From Tyto alba (taxonomy: Eukaryota > Chordata > Aves > Strigiformes > Tytonidae): DNA of 64,000 bases. Positions 36,255 to 48,050 of the stretch are shown piece after piece; the stretch's first letter is position 1, and the number at the start of each line of letters is the position of its first letter. The notes under the pieces are model-generated. The model was given only the letters and a program-made list of their open reading frames with translations. It made no database searches and was not told the DNA's origin. A program made the position numbers and the translations under genes. The stretch spans positions 2,348,501-2,412,500 of the forward strand of contig NW_024881313.1 in the NCBI RefSeq assembly GCF_018691265.1. Reading direction: 5' to 3'.

Positions 36255-39200
36255 GAAAATCAGGCATCGGAAGAGGTTGCTCTCACGAACATTCAAAGGT
36301 TTTACTGCTTTTTAATGTGCTTTGAAAATACAGCACGTAGGAAACAAATTTCTGTTGAGTTAAGGTTGAAGATGTTTAGTATATCAGAAGCATTAATTAA
36401 TTATTGTCAATCAATTACTTTGAAAAGTAGAAGTTGGGAAAACAAAAATTCTGACAGTAGTAGGTAGTTAATCCATCAGCTACCTGATAGTAGTGTGCAG
36501 GTCATCCTTCCTGTATGATTACGGCATCACAGAGTCTGCGTAACTTTCTCTGTCTCCCCAGACTTGCTACGAGCATCAAGTTTATGATCCTTCTCCTACC
36601 CCACACAACTGAAGGGGCTGAACATTCAAAACCACAGACCTATTCTCCATCTTGCTCAGTTAAGGCCTTTTTGTAATCTGTTTCTGTTCTGGTTTATTGA
36701 AGAAGTAGGTCTCCTATTGCACATTTTCATCCACCGGTTACCTGAGAAGGTGGATTTTACATGTCTTCTATCCAGTGGGATTCTGATTTGCTGAGGAAGG
36801 CAGAAAAATCTCCAGCCTGACCTGGCTGTGTTGAAGGATTTGAAGTCACCAGAAAGATTGCGATGCTTATAGCAAGCTTACTGTCTACAGCAGGAAGAGC
36901 TGTGTTCCTACAAAAGAGAGATGTATGAGGTTGCATAAGCAGTCCTTTAGGTGCTTGAGAACCAGGAGGCCAAATATTTTGGCACTTCTTCATGAAAGTC
37001 CATAAGTAATTTAGGTGAATGTGGGGAGAGGGCAGAAAGGAATGAAGGCAGTCTTTAAAGAGACTGAAGTTATTTATCCTCTGCTGATCTTAGTATCTTT
37101 ATCAGAGGTTTCAAAAATCTGTAGTTGGAAGGTATTTTGTTCAGGGCTCATTTTTATTTGTACATCTGAGACTGCTTCAAACAACTGATAAGATAAACAG
37201 ATGCTTATGACACTTAAGAGCTGGAAACCTACAAAGCTTATCAAAGCAAGTTCTCATACCTTCACACTAGTGAATCTCTTCGATTCCCTGACCAAGTAGT
37301 CATGCACAGCTTTCACATATCCACTTGCAAACCTAATATACACCGGTTGCACAGTCGAGTCAAGTCTCGATGAAGCATTAATACATAGTTTGAAAGATGT
37401 GATACTTGTTTCTGTGATTGGTGCTCTGTGGTGCAGTTTCAGTCTTTGCATGAAGAGGTAGTATAAAGAGGGGATGACAGCTCTTTGTTAATGTACTGGA
37501 TATGATCAAGGTAGCTTGGTGCCATTTAACCTGTTATTATTGAATCTTGATGTGCACTCACGCATCTTACATGCTTTGGGAAATTAATTTCACTTTACAG
37601 ATACGTTGTATGTACGTATGCTCAAAATATTTTGTAGATTGGTCCTACAATTTGTGACCATGTAACATTATTTCTGTAGAAAAAAACTTCTATAACAGTT
37701 TTGACCGCCTTTCCCAGCTGGCTGCAGAGGCAGTCTTTACTGGGTAAATGAATGCAGCGGTTTGTTGAGCTTGCTGACAATGCTAGCACCAGCAAACCCA
37801 AAGGTTTTTCAGCCCTTTGTTAATGCACAGTTATCCTCAGATCTCCAGCCTGAGGGTTATAAATGTAACTGACAGAGAAAATTGAGTCAAATTCATAGTC
37901 AGAAATTACTTAATAAGATATAAATTGTTAGTTTGGACTTGAGTCGCTGTCGATGAAAATTGTGTTTCTGAAATGTAGCTATATGAGTTTACACAGGGGA
38001 TATCACAGTGCTTTTACCTATGGGATACAGTAGTCAGATTGCTGTTTGGCACTGCCGAGAGCTCAATGAAAGTGAGCAAGTGCTTATAAACAAAATTGTA
38101 TATAAAAGATGTTATACTGCAGCCACATATTTAAGAACTTCATGTTGACCCCATCCTCTCTTACTAGCACCAAGCTAAATTATTTTAAAACACTTGCATT
38201 AACATTTTTTTTGTGAGCGTGTGCCTCTGGGCACAACTGACGAAGGGAAAAGTCAGTGAGATTTCTAGGAAGCTGTCTTCAGTATACCTTTTTATTTAAT
38301 ATGCAGATTAGTATTAATGATGAGCACAATGGGAACGGTGAATGATGTTTCACCTTCAAGAGTTAAGTTGCTTTCATGGTAACAGTAGAATAATTCAGAT
38401 CTTTTCAAAGCTAATGAAGTTTTAGTTCAGAATTTATTGGTAAAATGTGAAGTATGACTGCTAAAGACACTTTTTGTTGAATACAGAATCTCAAGTATGG
38501 CTTAAATGGAAGCTGTTAGAAAGTCCTCTAACTCAACATTAAGCCAAGTCATATGGTGCCATCTTCCCCTCCTGTTTTTTCCCTGAAAACATTACACTCC
38601 AGGGGAAACAGTTCTGCATAACAGAAGTTTCCCTCTATTCTCCAGAAACTGAGGAAAAACTGCAGTGCTTCACACTTTGTGTTGATAGTTTCATTGGTAG
38701 TGACCATAACGATGCCTCCTTAATTTATAGTGAAAGTATTGACTTACGATATAAAAAAACTTGCAGTGATGCAACGATACTTGTGTGGCATCTGAGAAAA
38801 TACTTACTGAAAGCCTTTTCCTATATTCCTATACCTCGCAGTTCAAATACTCACCAGTGAAATTTGCAGTGATGCCACAAGGTGCTAGTTCATAAAGCCT
38901 TGCAAAATTGTGTCCAACTCAGGCAAGCAAAGGGGGGTGGTATCCCTGTCCGTTCCATCTGAGGAAGAAGAGCTTGCTCGTCAAGTCTTCCACCAAAGCG
39001 AGAAGGGTAGGATTGGAAAGGGAGGGCAGGGTCTTTGGGATTGGTGAAGAAGCTCCCCAGGCTCCTTTAGCATTGTTACTAAAGAAGCAACGTGGCCACC
39101 CAAAAAGGGAGTTTTCAACAAGTGGGTGCTTTGTAACTGGGACAAGATTGTGAGGATTAGTGTTTGGTTTTGCTGCTTTAATAAATCCCAGACACTTCTT

Positions 39201-42200
39201 ACAAATCTGCATTTGTAAGGATCCAAGCTGGTAACATTCTTTGTGTTAAAAACATGCAAAGGTAAAGAAAGGTGCTTAGAAGGCTCAAAAGAGCTACAGA
39301 GTTCTTCAATTTGGAGGATATCAACAGAATGCTGAAGAAATATGAGTATTGCAGAGATTTTGACTGTATTAAATGTACACTTTGCTCACAGAATGTACGT
39401 TGCTGAGCTCTTCCACATCAGTACTGGCACAGGCACAGACTTCAGTTTCACTGAAGTCCATCCCAACTGTATTAACTGTAGTCATGAGATTGCTGTATTT
39501 ATATATTCATCAGGTGCACTTTGTTTTAGCTGTGATGTTAAAATGTGGCAAATTGCTATTCAGGTATGAATAGAAAGTTCATATTCCTAATTTTTATTAT
39601 ACTCTGAGAGGACTCACATTTCAACTCAAGGTTGAATATTTTTTAAGAGTCTTCAAAGAAGTTTAGCATGTCCAGCTTCTGATTTGGGGACTATAAAGAC
39701 AGATTGTTCTCTTTCATGGCAATAACTGTTTTAAAATACGTGTCTGAGGTTGCAGAAGGGCTAAAGAGAAGAAAGATAAATGCCTCCTGCTTTTAACTGT
39801 TGTGCCATTCATGTCAGTTAAGGAACAGGTTGCTTAAAGGTGGGGGATGCACCACCTTTCAGGGCTCCTTGTTGGATCACCTGCCAGTCAGTGGTGTACT
39901 GTGACTGTATGGGGAATGTGGTTGCCTTTCCAACTTCTCATCTCATGAAACCTGTAGGGAGAAGGTGCTGAGAGAAGATAGTTAAAGCTAACAGTGACAG
40001 TCATCGATCATGTCTTCTGCTTACTGGTGAGCTGCCAAGTGAGGAATACGGCTCTCTCTTCATAATGGGTAAACTGGGATCAACTCAGCAATATCTGAAC
40101 TTTGGGCATGAGAGACTTTCAGACCCGGGAGGACACAAATAGGTCTGTTTAGACTTGGACAGGGGGGCCGTGCCACCTATAGGGATGAGTAGACTTCCGC
40201 CACGAATAGCGAAACAGAAAAGATCTGACAGGTACAAGAACTGTAAGAGTCTCCCACTTCCTTCCCCACCTCTTCTTCTGTTTTGAATTGCATTATGGAT
40301 TTTAAATTCACACAAACGCAAATGATGTACAGCAAAACCAGTGTTTATATAAAATAGATACGGAAGAGGATGTCATGTGCTTTTATTGTTCTTCGGTTTA
40401 GATTTGTAGCAACAAGATGGTAGGAGAAACGTTGACTAAAACATATTCACAGTTCTAAGGCCTACTAAGGAGGACCTTGACTGTATAAACATACGCTCTT
40501 TTCTCCCTGGTGCTGAAATGTAAAGGAATAACTTCTTTTCACTCCTCTGACTTTATTTGCTCCTCAACGTTTTAGATTTTTAACTTAACTTTAACAATTT
40601 GATATTGGGGAAGAACACAATATAATAGCAACATTTACTGTGGTTTTAGATCTGTTTCTGATGTAGTTGACTTTCAGTGCTCTGTAATGTCTAACATCAA
40701 GTGAATATTTTAAGCACTGGCAGTAAGAAATGAAAAAACCACAACTGTGGCATCTTACATCACTAAAATTTGATTTACACCGGCTCAGAGTTTCACTCTG
40801 TGCTTTTATATACAAGCTGAAGGTAGAGATGCTGAAAGTTTAGAGGCTAAACTCTTGACTTAATGTCTTGGGCAGGGGTGAGGGGGTCACTCCCGTTCCA
40901 CTTTTGATGCATGAACAGAAGACTGTATTTCTTTGGGAAGTCCCTTTATTTTTATATTATAACCCATTATAGCAGATTTTTTAGATTATTTCCTTAGCAT
41001 ACTTTCTTCTTTTGGATAGTCTGAAATATTTTGTTTACTATTCACCCACTATACCTCCAACCAAATTTCATGCTTCATCTATGCTGAGCAGCCCATAGGA
41101 ACACATGACTTAGGAAAGGGACAAAATCAGCAGAAAAATAGGTGGTCTGAGCATTTATGCATTAAATATGCATGTTAATTAGAAAAAATTAGAAAAAATA
41201 TGAAAACAGATGTTACATAAATTATTTCAGTCTCAGGATAGTAGTAACTTATACACTGACAATAACTTTTATACGTGCATATGTATGTGTATGTCTGTTT
41301 CTGTATTTTGGAACATTTATGCAACTCCTACAGAGATAGCACTAGGAAAATAACTTCTAACTTAGGTAGGCCCTCTGAACTCCATCTGTACTTGTGGGTG
41401 TTTATCTCCTGTGTCATACTATCCACTGAGATCCTGAAAGAAAGTTCTGAAAAAGGCACTGCCAACAGAATAGGTAAAATCTTGAGACTCACAGAGGGTA
41501 TTTCAGGAAACTGACACTAGATTGATCAAAAAAATATTTCCTGCATATTGGTATTTTGTACTAGGCAGCTGTAATTTTAAAATGTAGTTGCAGTCATGCC
41601 CTTTATTCTCTGACATACTTTATTCTTTACTGTGTTCTCTTTTAGTTCTCTTAGCTCTGCTGTGGTGGAAGAAAAAAATTCCAAAGGCTTGCTAGTGGAA
41701 GGTAGTCCAGCAAAGACAACTAAAACGTTGAGAACATGTTAACTGAAGATAGAATTTTGTAAGTGGATATTCATGCTAGAATTCATCTGCTCTGAGTGCA
41801 GTCATTTTGTCATTTTATAAAGAAGACACTTCTGACTGACAACCAATTTTCTGAATATAAATTCTGATATAATTTGAATAATTACATAATTTCTGTCCAC
41901 GTTAAAAAAACAGACATATGTGCAGTTCGTATTCTAATTATCACCACCAGAGACTGAAAAGTTAACTTCTCAGAAAGTGAAGGCAATACAACATGCAGTA
42001 AGGGGAAATATTGAAAAATAAAGACCTGTAGACTTCTGTAAATTTTCAGATAATTATTTCAGTATAACATTCTACTTCTTTAGCTTGATAACTTTTGTAT
42101 TCTTTGAAGCCTTGTACATTACTATTTTGTGAGTTGTTTTGTGGCTGGTTTGTTTGTTTTTTTTTTTTTTTTAATTTCTGCAAAATCCAGAATATACAGT

Positions 42201-43520
42201 AGGAAGATAAAAGGCTGCAAGAAAGAGACAATGAGTTGTGGAAGAAGAGGGATAACAATATTTCTAGCAGATTGTTAGTATTGAAGAGTTTTTAAAATAA
42301 TGTTCAGGGTATGCAATTGCTATTCTAGCAGATGCATTATGCTAGTAAATGTATGAGAATGTGGTACTATATGAAAATGAATTACAGAAAACTATTAAGA
42401 AATCTTATTTATGTCTTGAAGAGGAAATATATTATCATAAATTCTACTTTATACCAATAAATTGTGTTGCCTACACAGAATTATTTAAACAGGGAAAAAA
42501 ATCAGTTATGTGTTAATCCTTCACTGCACATGTACTCATTCATATTGCAAGTCAGATTGCATGGGAAGCAAAGGAAATAGTATAAAAAAAGAGTAAAACT
42601 GTTCCAGCTGTGTATCTTGAATTTTCAGGAAAAAATCTACTTTGGAAACTTAAATATTCAGTATCAAGCCCATAGTAGTGGTGACTTGTAAGCTTGTTTT
42701 GAGCCACCATTTTTCTCTGAGATACTGTTGCCTTTAATTTGCTACTTTTGTTTATTTGTGTGAACAGGCTGTCTTTAATTTCCCTGTCCTCTGCTTGAAA
42801 AGTCATTTCCATGCAGCAGCACACAAAGATGATTCCATTCCCCTGCAAGATACTGCTTTTACTGTTGCTTTCTAGTGGAATAAGAGCAACCTTAACCTCT
42901 GAGCTCAAACCTGTTAGAATCCCTCCATGCCTTTCCTGGCCTGCTCATTTTAGGGCAGTAACTCAGCTGTGAACTAGCATGGGTTCTAGCTGCTGTAGAA
43001 GTCTCCCAAGTTTTTCCCCACAGTCAGCTGAACCTGGTGTGAACCTTTGGTCATTGTGCCTTGGTGCTTTTACTGGTTTTGTCTGTAATAAGCTAATAAT
43101 GGTAAAATTGTAATTCCTGCTCAAGACAGTATCCATCCATTAATTTTGTGTTGGTGAGAGGGAGCTATCCATCTGCATTCAGCCAGCCTTTTGGTTTAAG
43201 GGTGGATCTGTGCAATTCAAGCGTGTTTCCAAAAGTATTATGAACCTCTGTGATTTTGATTCAGTAAAAAATATTACTGAAATTTTCTTTGGCCATAGAT
43301 CACAGTAAAATTCCTTTCCTTCCAGAAAGCAATGATTCATTCAGGTAGCATTCCCTGTTATTTCTTGGGCTGGTGACCTTCCTTCCAGATTCAAGAAAGA
43401 CAATTCTGAAAGAAATTTAGAGCGAGCAGTTGCTTTGCTTTTGAAAACCACAACCTTACACAATCCGAACTGGACTTTCCAAGGATCTCTGATAAAGTTT
43501 AGGCATCAATAAATAATAGT
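36255..43520. other. AT-rich unique non-coding DNA
   Basis: No gene or known repeat is recognised. A T16 run lies at 42157-42172. The part at 38908-39259 keeps three overlapping frames open on two strands (up to 97 codons) and is less AT-rich than its neighbours, but no domain is seen. A - frame of 118 codons at 42552-42908 also shows no recognisable domain. Confidence 0.5.
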
Positions 43521-43762
43521 AAAAAAAACCAAAACAAAAACAAAACAAAACCCAACAACAAAAACCCCCACAAAACAAAAACCACAACAAAAACCCCCAA
43601 ACAAACAAACAAAAAACAAAAAACCAAAACAAACAAACAAAACCAACCAACCAAATCCCCCTCTCTCCCCTCCCAAAAAAACAAACCAAACCAACCAAAA
43701 AAAAAAAGAAAACACAAAACCAACCAAACAAACAAACAAACAAAACAAAAAAAAAAATAAAA
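43521..43762 (+). repeat. Long A/C low-complexity tract (CAAA, CCAA, CAAAAC units)
   Basis: The first 135 bases (43521-43655) contain only A and C. A short CCCCCTCTCTCCCCTCCC patch follows, then more CAAA/CCAA units to about 43762. On - it gives long Phe-, Gly-, Val- and Trp-rich frames; these are artefacts of the repeat, not genes. Confidence 0.92.
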
Positions 43763-44920
43763 CCAGAAAGAATTGGGAAAATGTTTGAAAGGAATTATGA
43801 CATGTCACTTTGTTTGTTAGTTAAATACCTTATGTTAACCCTGTGGGCCCTAGCAGTGTCATTGGTTTCAGTCTGTCTTGCATACTGTCCAGGTATAGTT
43901 AGAATTGGGCATTCCAGTTCTGATGTGGCTATCTATCTAGTTTGCTGGATCTGTGGTGAATCACATTCAACTTCTTCTGCATTATTCCTTTTCAATTTCA
44001 AAATGTGGGATCAGAAAACTTTTGTAACATAAAGGATAAGGCTAAAGATAAGGATAAAATGTGAGACCTGTAGATGGAAGTATTAAGGCCTTCTGAGTCA
44101 AAAGATGTGAGAAATAATGCTTTTAAGATATTTTGGCTTTCAGACATTTCTGTAACCATGTTTTTATTGTGGGTTATAATATGAACAAAACATGGAAGTT
44201 TGTGTTATGTGATAACTTTATTAATTCAATTTATGACTCTCTGAATAGACAAAAAACTGGAAAATGTTGCAGTCCTCACTTTTATTTCTTTCAGTATTTC
44301 CCACCAAAAATTGCAAAAACATCCATATATCTTGATATCCAGACTGGCTTTGCCCAAGCGATGTATATTTCAGTTTTCTCATTATTAAATGAGATTATGA
44401 CCATTAGCACTTTAAACACCTGAGAAAATATAAATGCTGATTAAAAAAAAAAAAAAGTGTATGTATATATACACACACGTAATATATGAATGCTTCATTT
44501 TCACAAATGCAATTGTAGTAGTAAATATGATATTGTTTGTAATACAGTAAGCATTTGTATTTCATGCAGTTCTTTTCTACAGATTTTCATCCCACCCTCA
44601 TTAATAAATCTCAAGGTACTTTCCACCCCAGCAATATTTATTAGTATGACTTTTTAATAATATATACCTATGTATTGATATTTATTAATATGACTAACAT
44701 TTATATGGGGCAGTTCTCTCTCATTCACTTTTCTGGGAAGGGTATGATTTTTGTAGGTATGTGCTTCCATCTGTCAATGCTAGATGATGCCGAATTGAAG
44801 GAATGTTCCTTGTGTTTGAAACAGAAGGCAGTGAGGCTTTTGGCTATAACTTAGTTTTTGTTGTGAATTTGTTTCATGATTTCTCATTGGCTTTTGAGAG
44901 AGCTCTGTCTGGTGTACCAT

Positions 44921-44940
44921 AAAAAAAAAAAAAAAAAAAA
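44921..44940 (+). repeat. Poly(A) homopolymer, 20 bases
   Basis: An uninterrupted A20. No retroposed body is recognised directly upstream. Confidence 0.95.
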
Positions 44941-46036
44941 TCTTGTCATAGAAAACTCTGCTTTGGTTGACAAGATGTGTGGGAGAGCAGAGGTATCATT
45001 CAGCAGCTTTCGTTTGTACTACCTATTGCATTCAGTGGAGATAAATACTGCTTTTGATTCCTGTTGAAAAAGGTGATACTGTAATCTGTGTTGCTGAAAA
45101 GGTGCTCTGAGTTGTTCAGTACTGGTTGACACTTGCAAAGAGCTAGGGGTGATTCCCGAGGGGTGCTATGACACGGCGGTGCTCCCTGTGGAAACTGTTG
45201 AGTGCTATACGACCTCACGTAAGAGGTCTCAGTGCGAGACTGGATCCCAAAGATATGTGGGGACGGACCGAGGTACTACTGCTTACGGAGCTAATATGTG
45301 AGCTTCTGTTTCTGTGTCGTATCTTAAAAGAAGCTTTTTGCCAAACATTCTTCCATTAAACATTTTTAATGGTTTTGTCTTCTCATCGTTCTTCGAGGGG
45401 GTAGTGATATCTGTGCTGCAGTATCTCAGTGTCTCTTTTGTGTGAATGTATGTCTGTATGCCAGTTATGTATGGTAGGGAGAGGAGCCACAAATAAGTGA
45501 CATGGAAAGTGATGTAACTCATTGTTTGAAATTATTTCCTATAGAAGCTGATTCTAAAGTCTGGGAGTTGTCCAGAAGGGCAAAATAGAGTAACATTGTT
45601 GTTACTGTGGAAAGTTCATCCATGTCCAAAGAAGAAGGTTGTAAGGAACACTTTCACCCTGAAATTTTCAGAATTCCTGCGACTTAGCCCATGTATATAC
45701 AGGGCTGAGACTGGGAAATTGATTGAATTATGTGAAAGAAATGCTGGAAAGCCCAGGGTGGTATTACTGCCGTGGCAGTAGTTAGTAGTATTACTAGGGA
45801 GACAGTGTAGAGCATTTTTTCATCAGGTATATTGTAAGCAGTGAAGACTCTATGCCCAGGTACAATGCCTTTTGGAAGTCCAGCTGGAAGGAGGAGTAGT
45901 GCATTGTCTGCATTCCTCAGGACAGTTTCTCTTGGGTGAATGAAAATGGCAGGAATAAAGTGTGTTGTTACTGCAATTTGAATTACTTGCAGGAATAACA
46001 CTGCCAAGAGTACTTTTAAAATAGGGATTAAGTGAC

Positions 46037-46071
46037 CATGCTGATGATGAGCATCTTTCAACATCAGCATG
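46037..46071. repeat. Inverted repeat, 10-bp arms and 15-base loop
   Basis: CATGCTGATG (46037-46046) pairs perfectly with CATCAGCATG (46062-46071). It could form a small hairpin; no known RNA is recognised. Confidence 0.8.
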
Positions 46072-47699
46072 TGCATTATTTTTCTTGATTGCTCCAAAAA
46101 TATTTGGAGGAATTTTTTAAGTAATGCATGTTTCCAAAAACAGTTTTGTAATGTTACATATATATATATATTCCTTGTTTCTCTGAACCTTTAATATTTT
46201 GCTGGTTAGTCCAACAGAAGGGAAAGTTATTACAGTCATTAGATAGCAAGAAAAAGATGGTAGAAGGTAGTTAAAAATGTTTCTATTTCTATGAACAGCA
46301 TACAGTAAGAGTTACATAAGCAGATGCATCATGCCCTGCATTTCAAAGACTCTTTAATATGTAATCTTATTTGCCATACATGCTTATAATTTACAGTAAG
46401 AAATTTGTCAGAAATTCTCCCTGTGCCTCTAATAAAAAAAGCATATACACTAAATGTAACAGTGTAAGATTTGCTGCTTTACTGCATGTTGACCATTTGC
46501 AAAGCAAAATCTTATTCTTTATTTTTAAATTACTCCAGTATCATCAAGATCCATAACTCCTGAGTGTCCTCATTTTTAGGTGTTTCTTCCCCCTCGCTCA
46601 TGTTGCATAGTTAGTATGGAGGGTAACACATATGACGGCAGTCACATTCCAGTGCATGGTGAAGTATGTTTAAAGCGGACCTAAAACTAATAAAGCATAA
46701 ATCACAAACATCACAATAATTGTGATGTACCACTCCTCCTTATTAGGTGCTAGAAGTTGCATATCTGGAGAGAAGGTGGTAGAATAGTTTTTGATACCAG
46801 CTAGGTATATAAGATTAAAATCTGTAGTTAAAACCACTTTTGGTGGTTTAAACTTCTGTTTAAAGACCAAGTTAGCAGTAAATTATGTTCTTGCTGTAGG
46901 CAAGTGATGCATTGTGGTGTTGGTTTTGTCTTTCAGGCAGTGTGCTTCACCTCAGAAAGTAGATAATACCAGATAACAGTAGAATAGTATTTATCAGATG
47001 TTTCTTGGAACAGACAAAGGTATATATTGGTCTGCTTAAATGTGAAAATCCTAGTAAACATATGCTGGTTAGTGTTTGTAGTTGGAAATCTTGCAGTGCT
47101 TTACAAACAGGAGTGAATATTAGTTGTACTGTAGGATTTGATTGAGGACACTGGTCCTCCCTAGGAACTGAGGTGAAAAAGGAGCTGAAATGCCGGTTAA
47201 GCATTTTCTTTAGTGCCTGAAGACTAAATTTGATGGGTTTACAAACTTAGCTTTCAGTTGTTTCTGAGGGAGGTACAAGCTTGTAAACACCTTCAGTGAC
47301 CTGGAACTGAATTAAGGTCTTCCAGTTTGTGAAACTAAGAGAAGTAGCAGAAAATTCAAACTGATGCTGCAAGCAAAAGAGTAATCCGTTCAAGGATTTA
47401 TTTCTCATGTAGTTAGCAAGTACTTTAGCCAGTGTAGAGTGTGTGCTTACAGTGCCGCCATGAAACTTAATTTCCTCTTTTGTTGTTATCTTTGCATTGA
47501 AGCTAACTTCGCCTAGAGAAGGATTGTCCCTTTCTGGTGACCTCTGACTCACTGTCACATTTATAGAAATGACGTGAAGAAATTAATTCCTTAGATGTGG
47601 TGGATTTTCTGCAGCAAATGGCTCTTACGGTACAATATTAAAATTCTGGCACCCCCATTTCCATAGCGGAGCTTGCCGCTTCGGTGATGTGTAGTAACG

Positions 47700-48050
47700 T
47701 TAAGTGATGGCACTGTCCACAGGGCAGGATTGCCTGGGGGTTGCGGGGACCCCTGCGGCGCGATGGCGGGGGGTCAAGTTACAGAGCTTTTCAGCACGGA
47801 CTTCTTCATTCTTACACTTTACCTACAGCCAAGTAGGAGACGGTATCAGCATTAAACCCCAAAGGGGCGGGGGCGCGGGGGCCCGGGAGCAGCTGGGGTG
47901 CGGGAGGCTGCGGGGGCCGGTGTAGGCCGCGGCCACGGGCCCGCGGCAGGCCCGGCCCGGCCTTGCCGGCCTCGCCCAGCCCCGCGCGCTGGGCCGCCCC
48001 GGCACCGGTGCCCGGCGCCCGCGGCAGCCTCGGCCTTACGGGCACGGCGT
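47700..48050. promoter_or_regulatory. CpG island, candidate promoter
   Basis: This is the only strongly GC-rich, CpG-dense stretch in the window. By eye there are about 30 CpG dinucleotides between 47861 and 48050, against very few in the surrounding AT-rich DNA. It contains a GC box (GGGGCGGGGG, 47864-47873), a YY1-like CGATGGCGG (47761-47769), and a G-quadruplex motif. CpG islands of this size usually mark vertebrate promoters. No TATA box or clear coding start is seen; long GC-rich open frames here have no ATG-supported product and are likely by-products of composition. On -, a CTGTAG|GTAAAG donor-like site at the edge (after 47823) would fit a non-coding first exon transcribed toward lower coordinates. 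Confidence 0.7.
47864..47887 (+). other. G-quadruplex motif
   Basis: Four G runs (47864-47867, 47869-47873, 47877-47881, 47885-47887) are separated by loops of 1, 3 and 3 bases. This meets the usual G3+N1-7 rule. It lies in the core of the CpG island, where such motifs are common. Confidence 0.7.

Larger units (their letters stand above)
43763..47640. other. Unique non-coding DNA
   Basis: No gene is recognised. The stretch includes an A20 run (44921-44940), a CpG-rich patch (45155-45290), a 10-bp inverted repeat (46037-46071) and a short TA repeat (46157-46172). A - frame of 137 codons (45684-46097) shows no domain that I recognise. Confidence 0.5.

Noticed and set aside
43456..43808. Overlapping - frames of 78-100 codons rich in Phe, Gly, Val and Trp, looking like membrane proteins
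   Set aside because: They are translations of the A/C low-complexity tract; all three - frames give the same kind of hydrophobic string.
45684..46097. A 137-codon - frame with hydrophobic stretches
   Set aside because: It shows no known family motif; chance frames of this size are expected in 64 kb searched in six frames.
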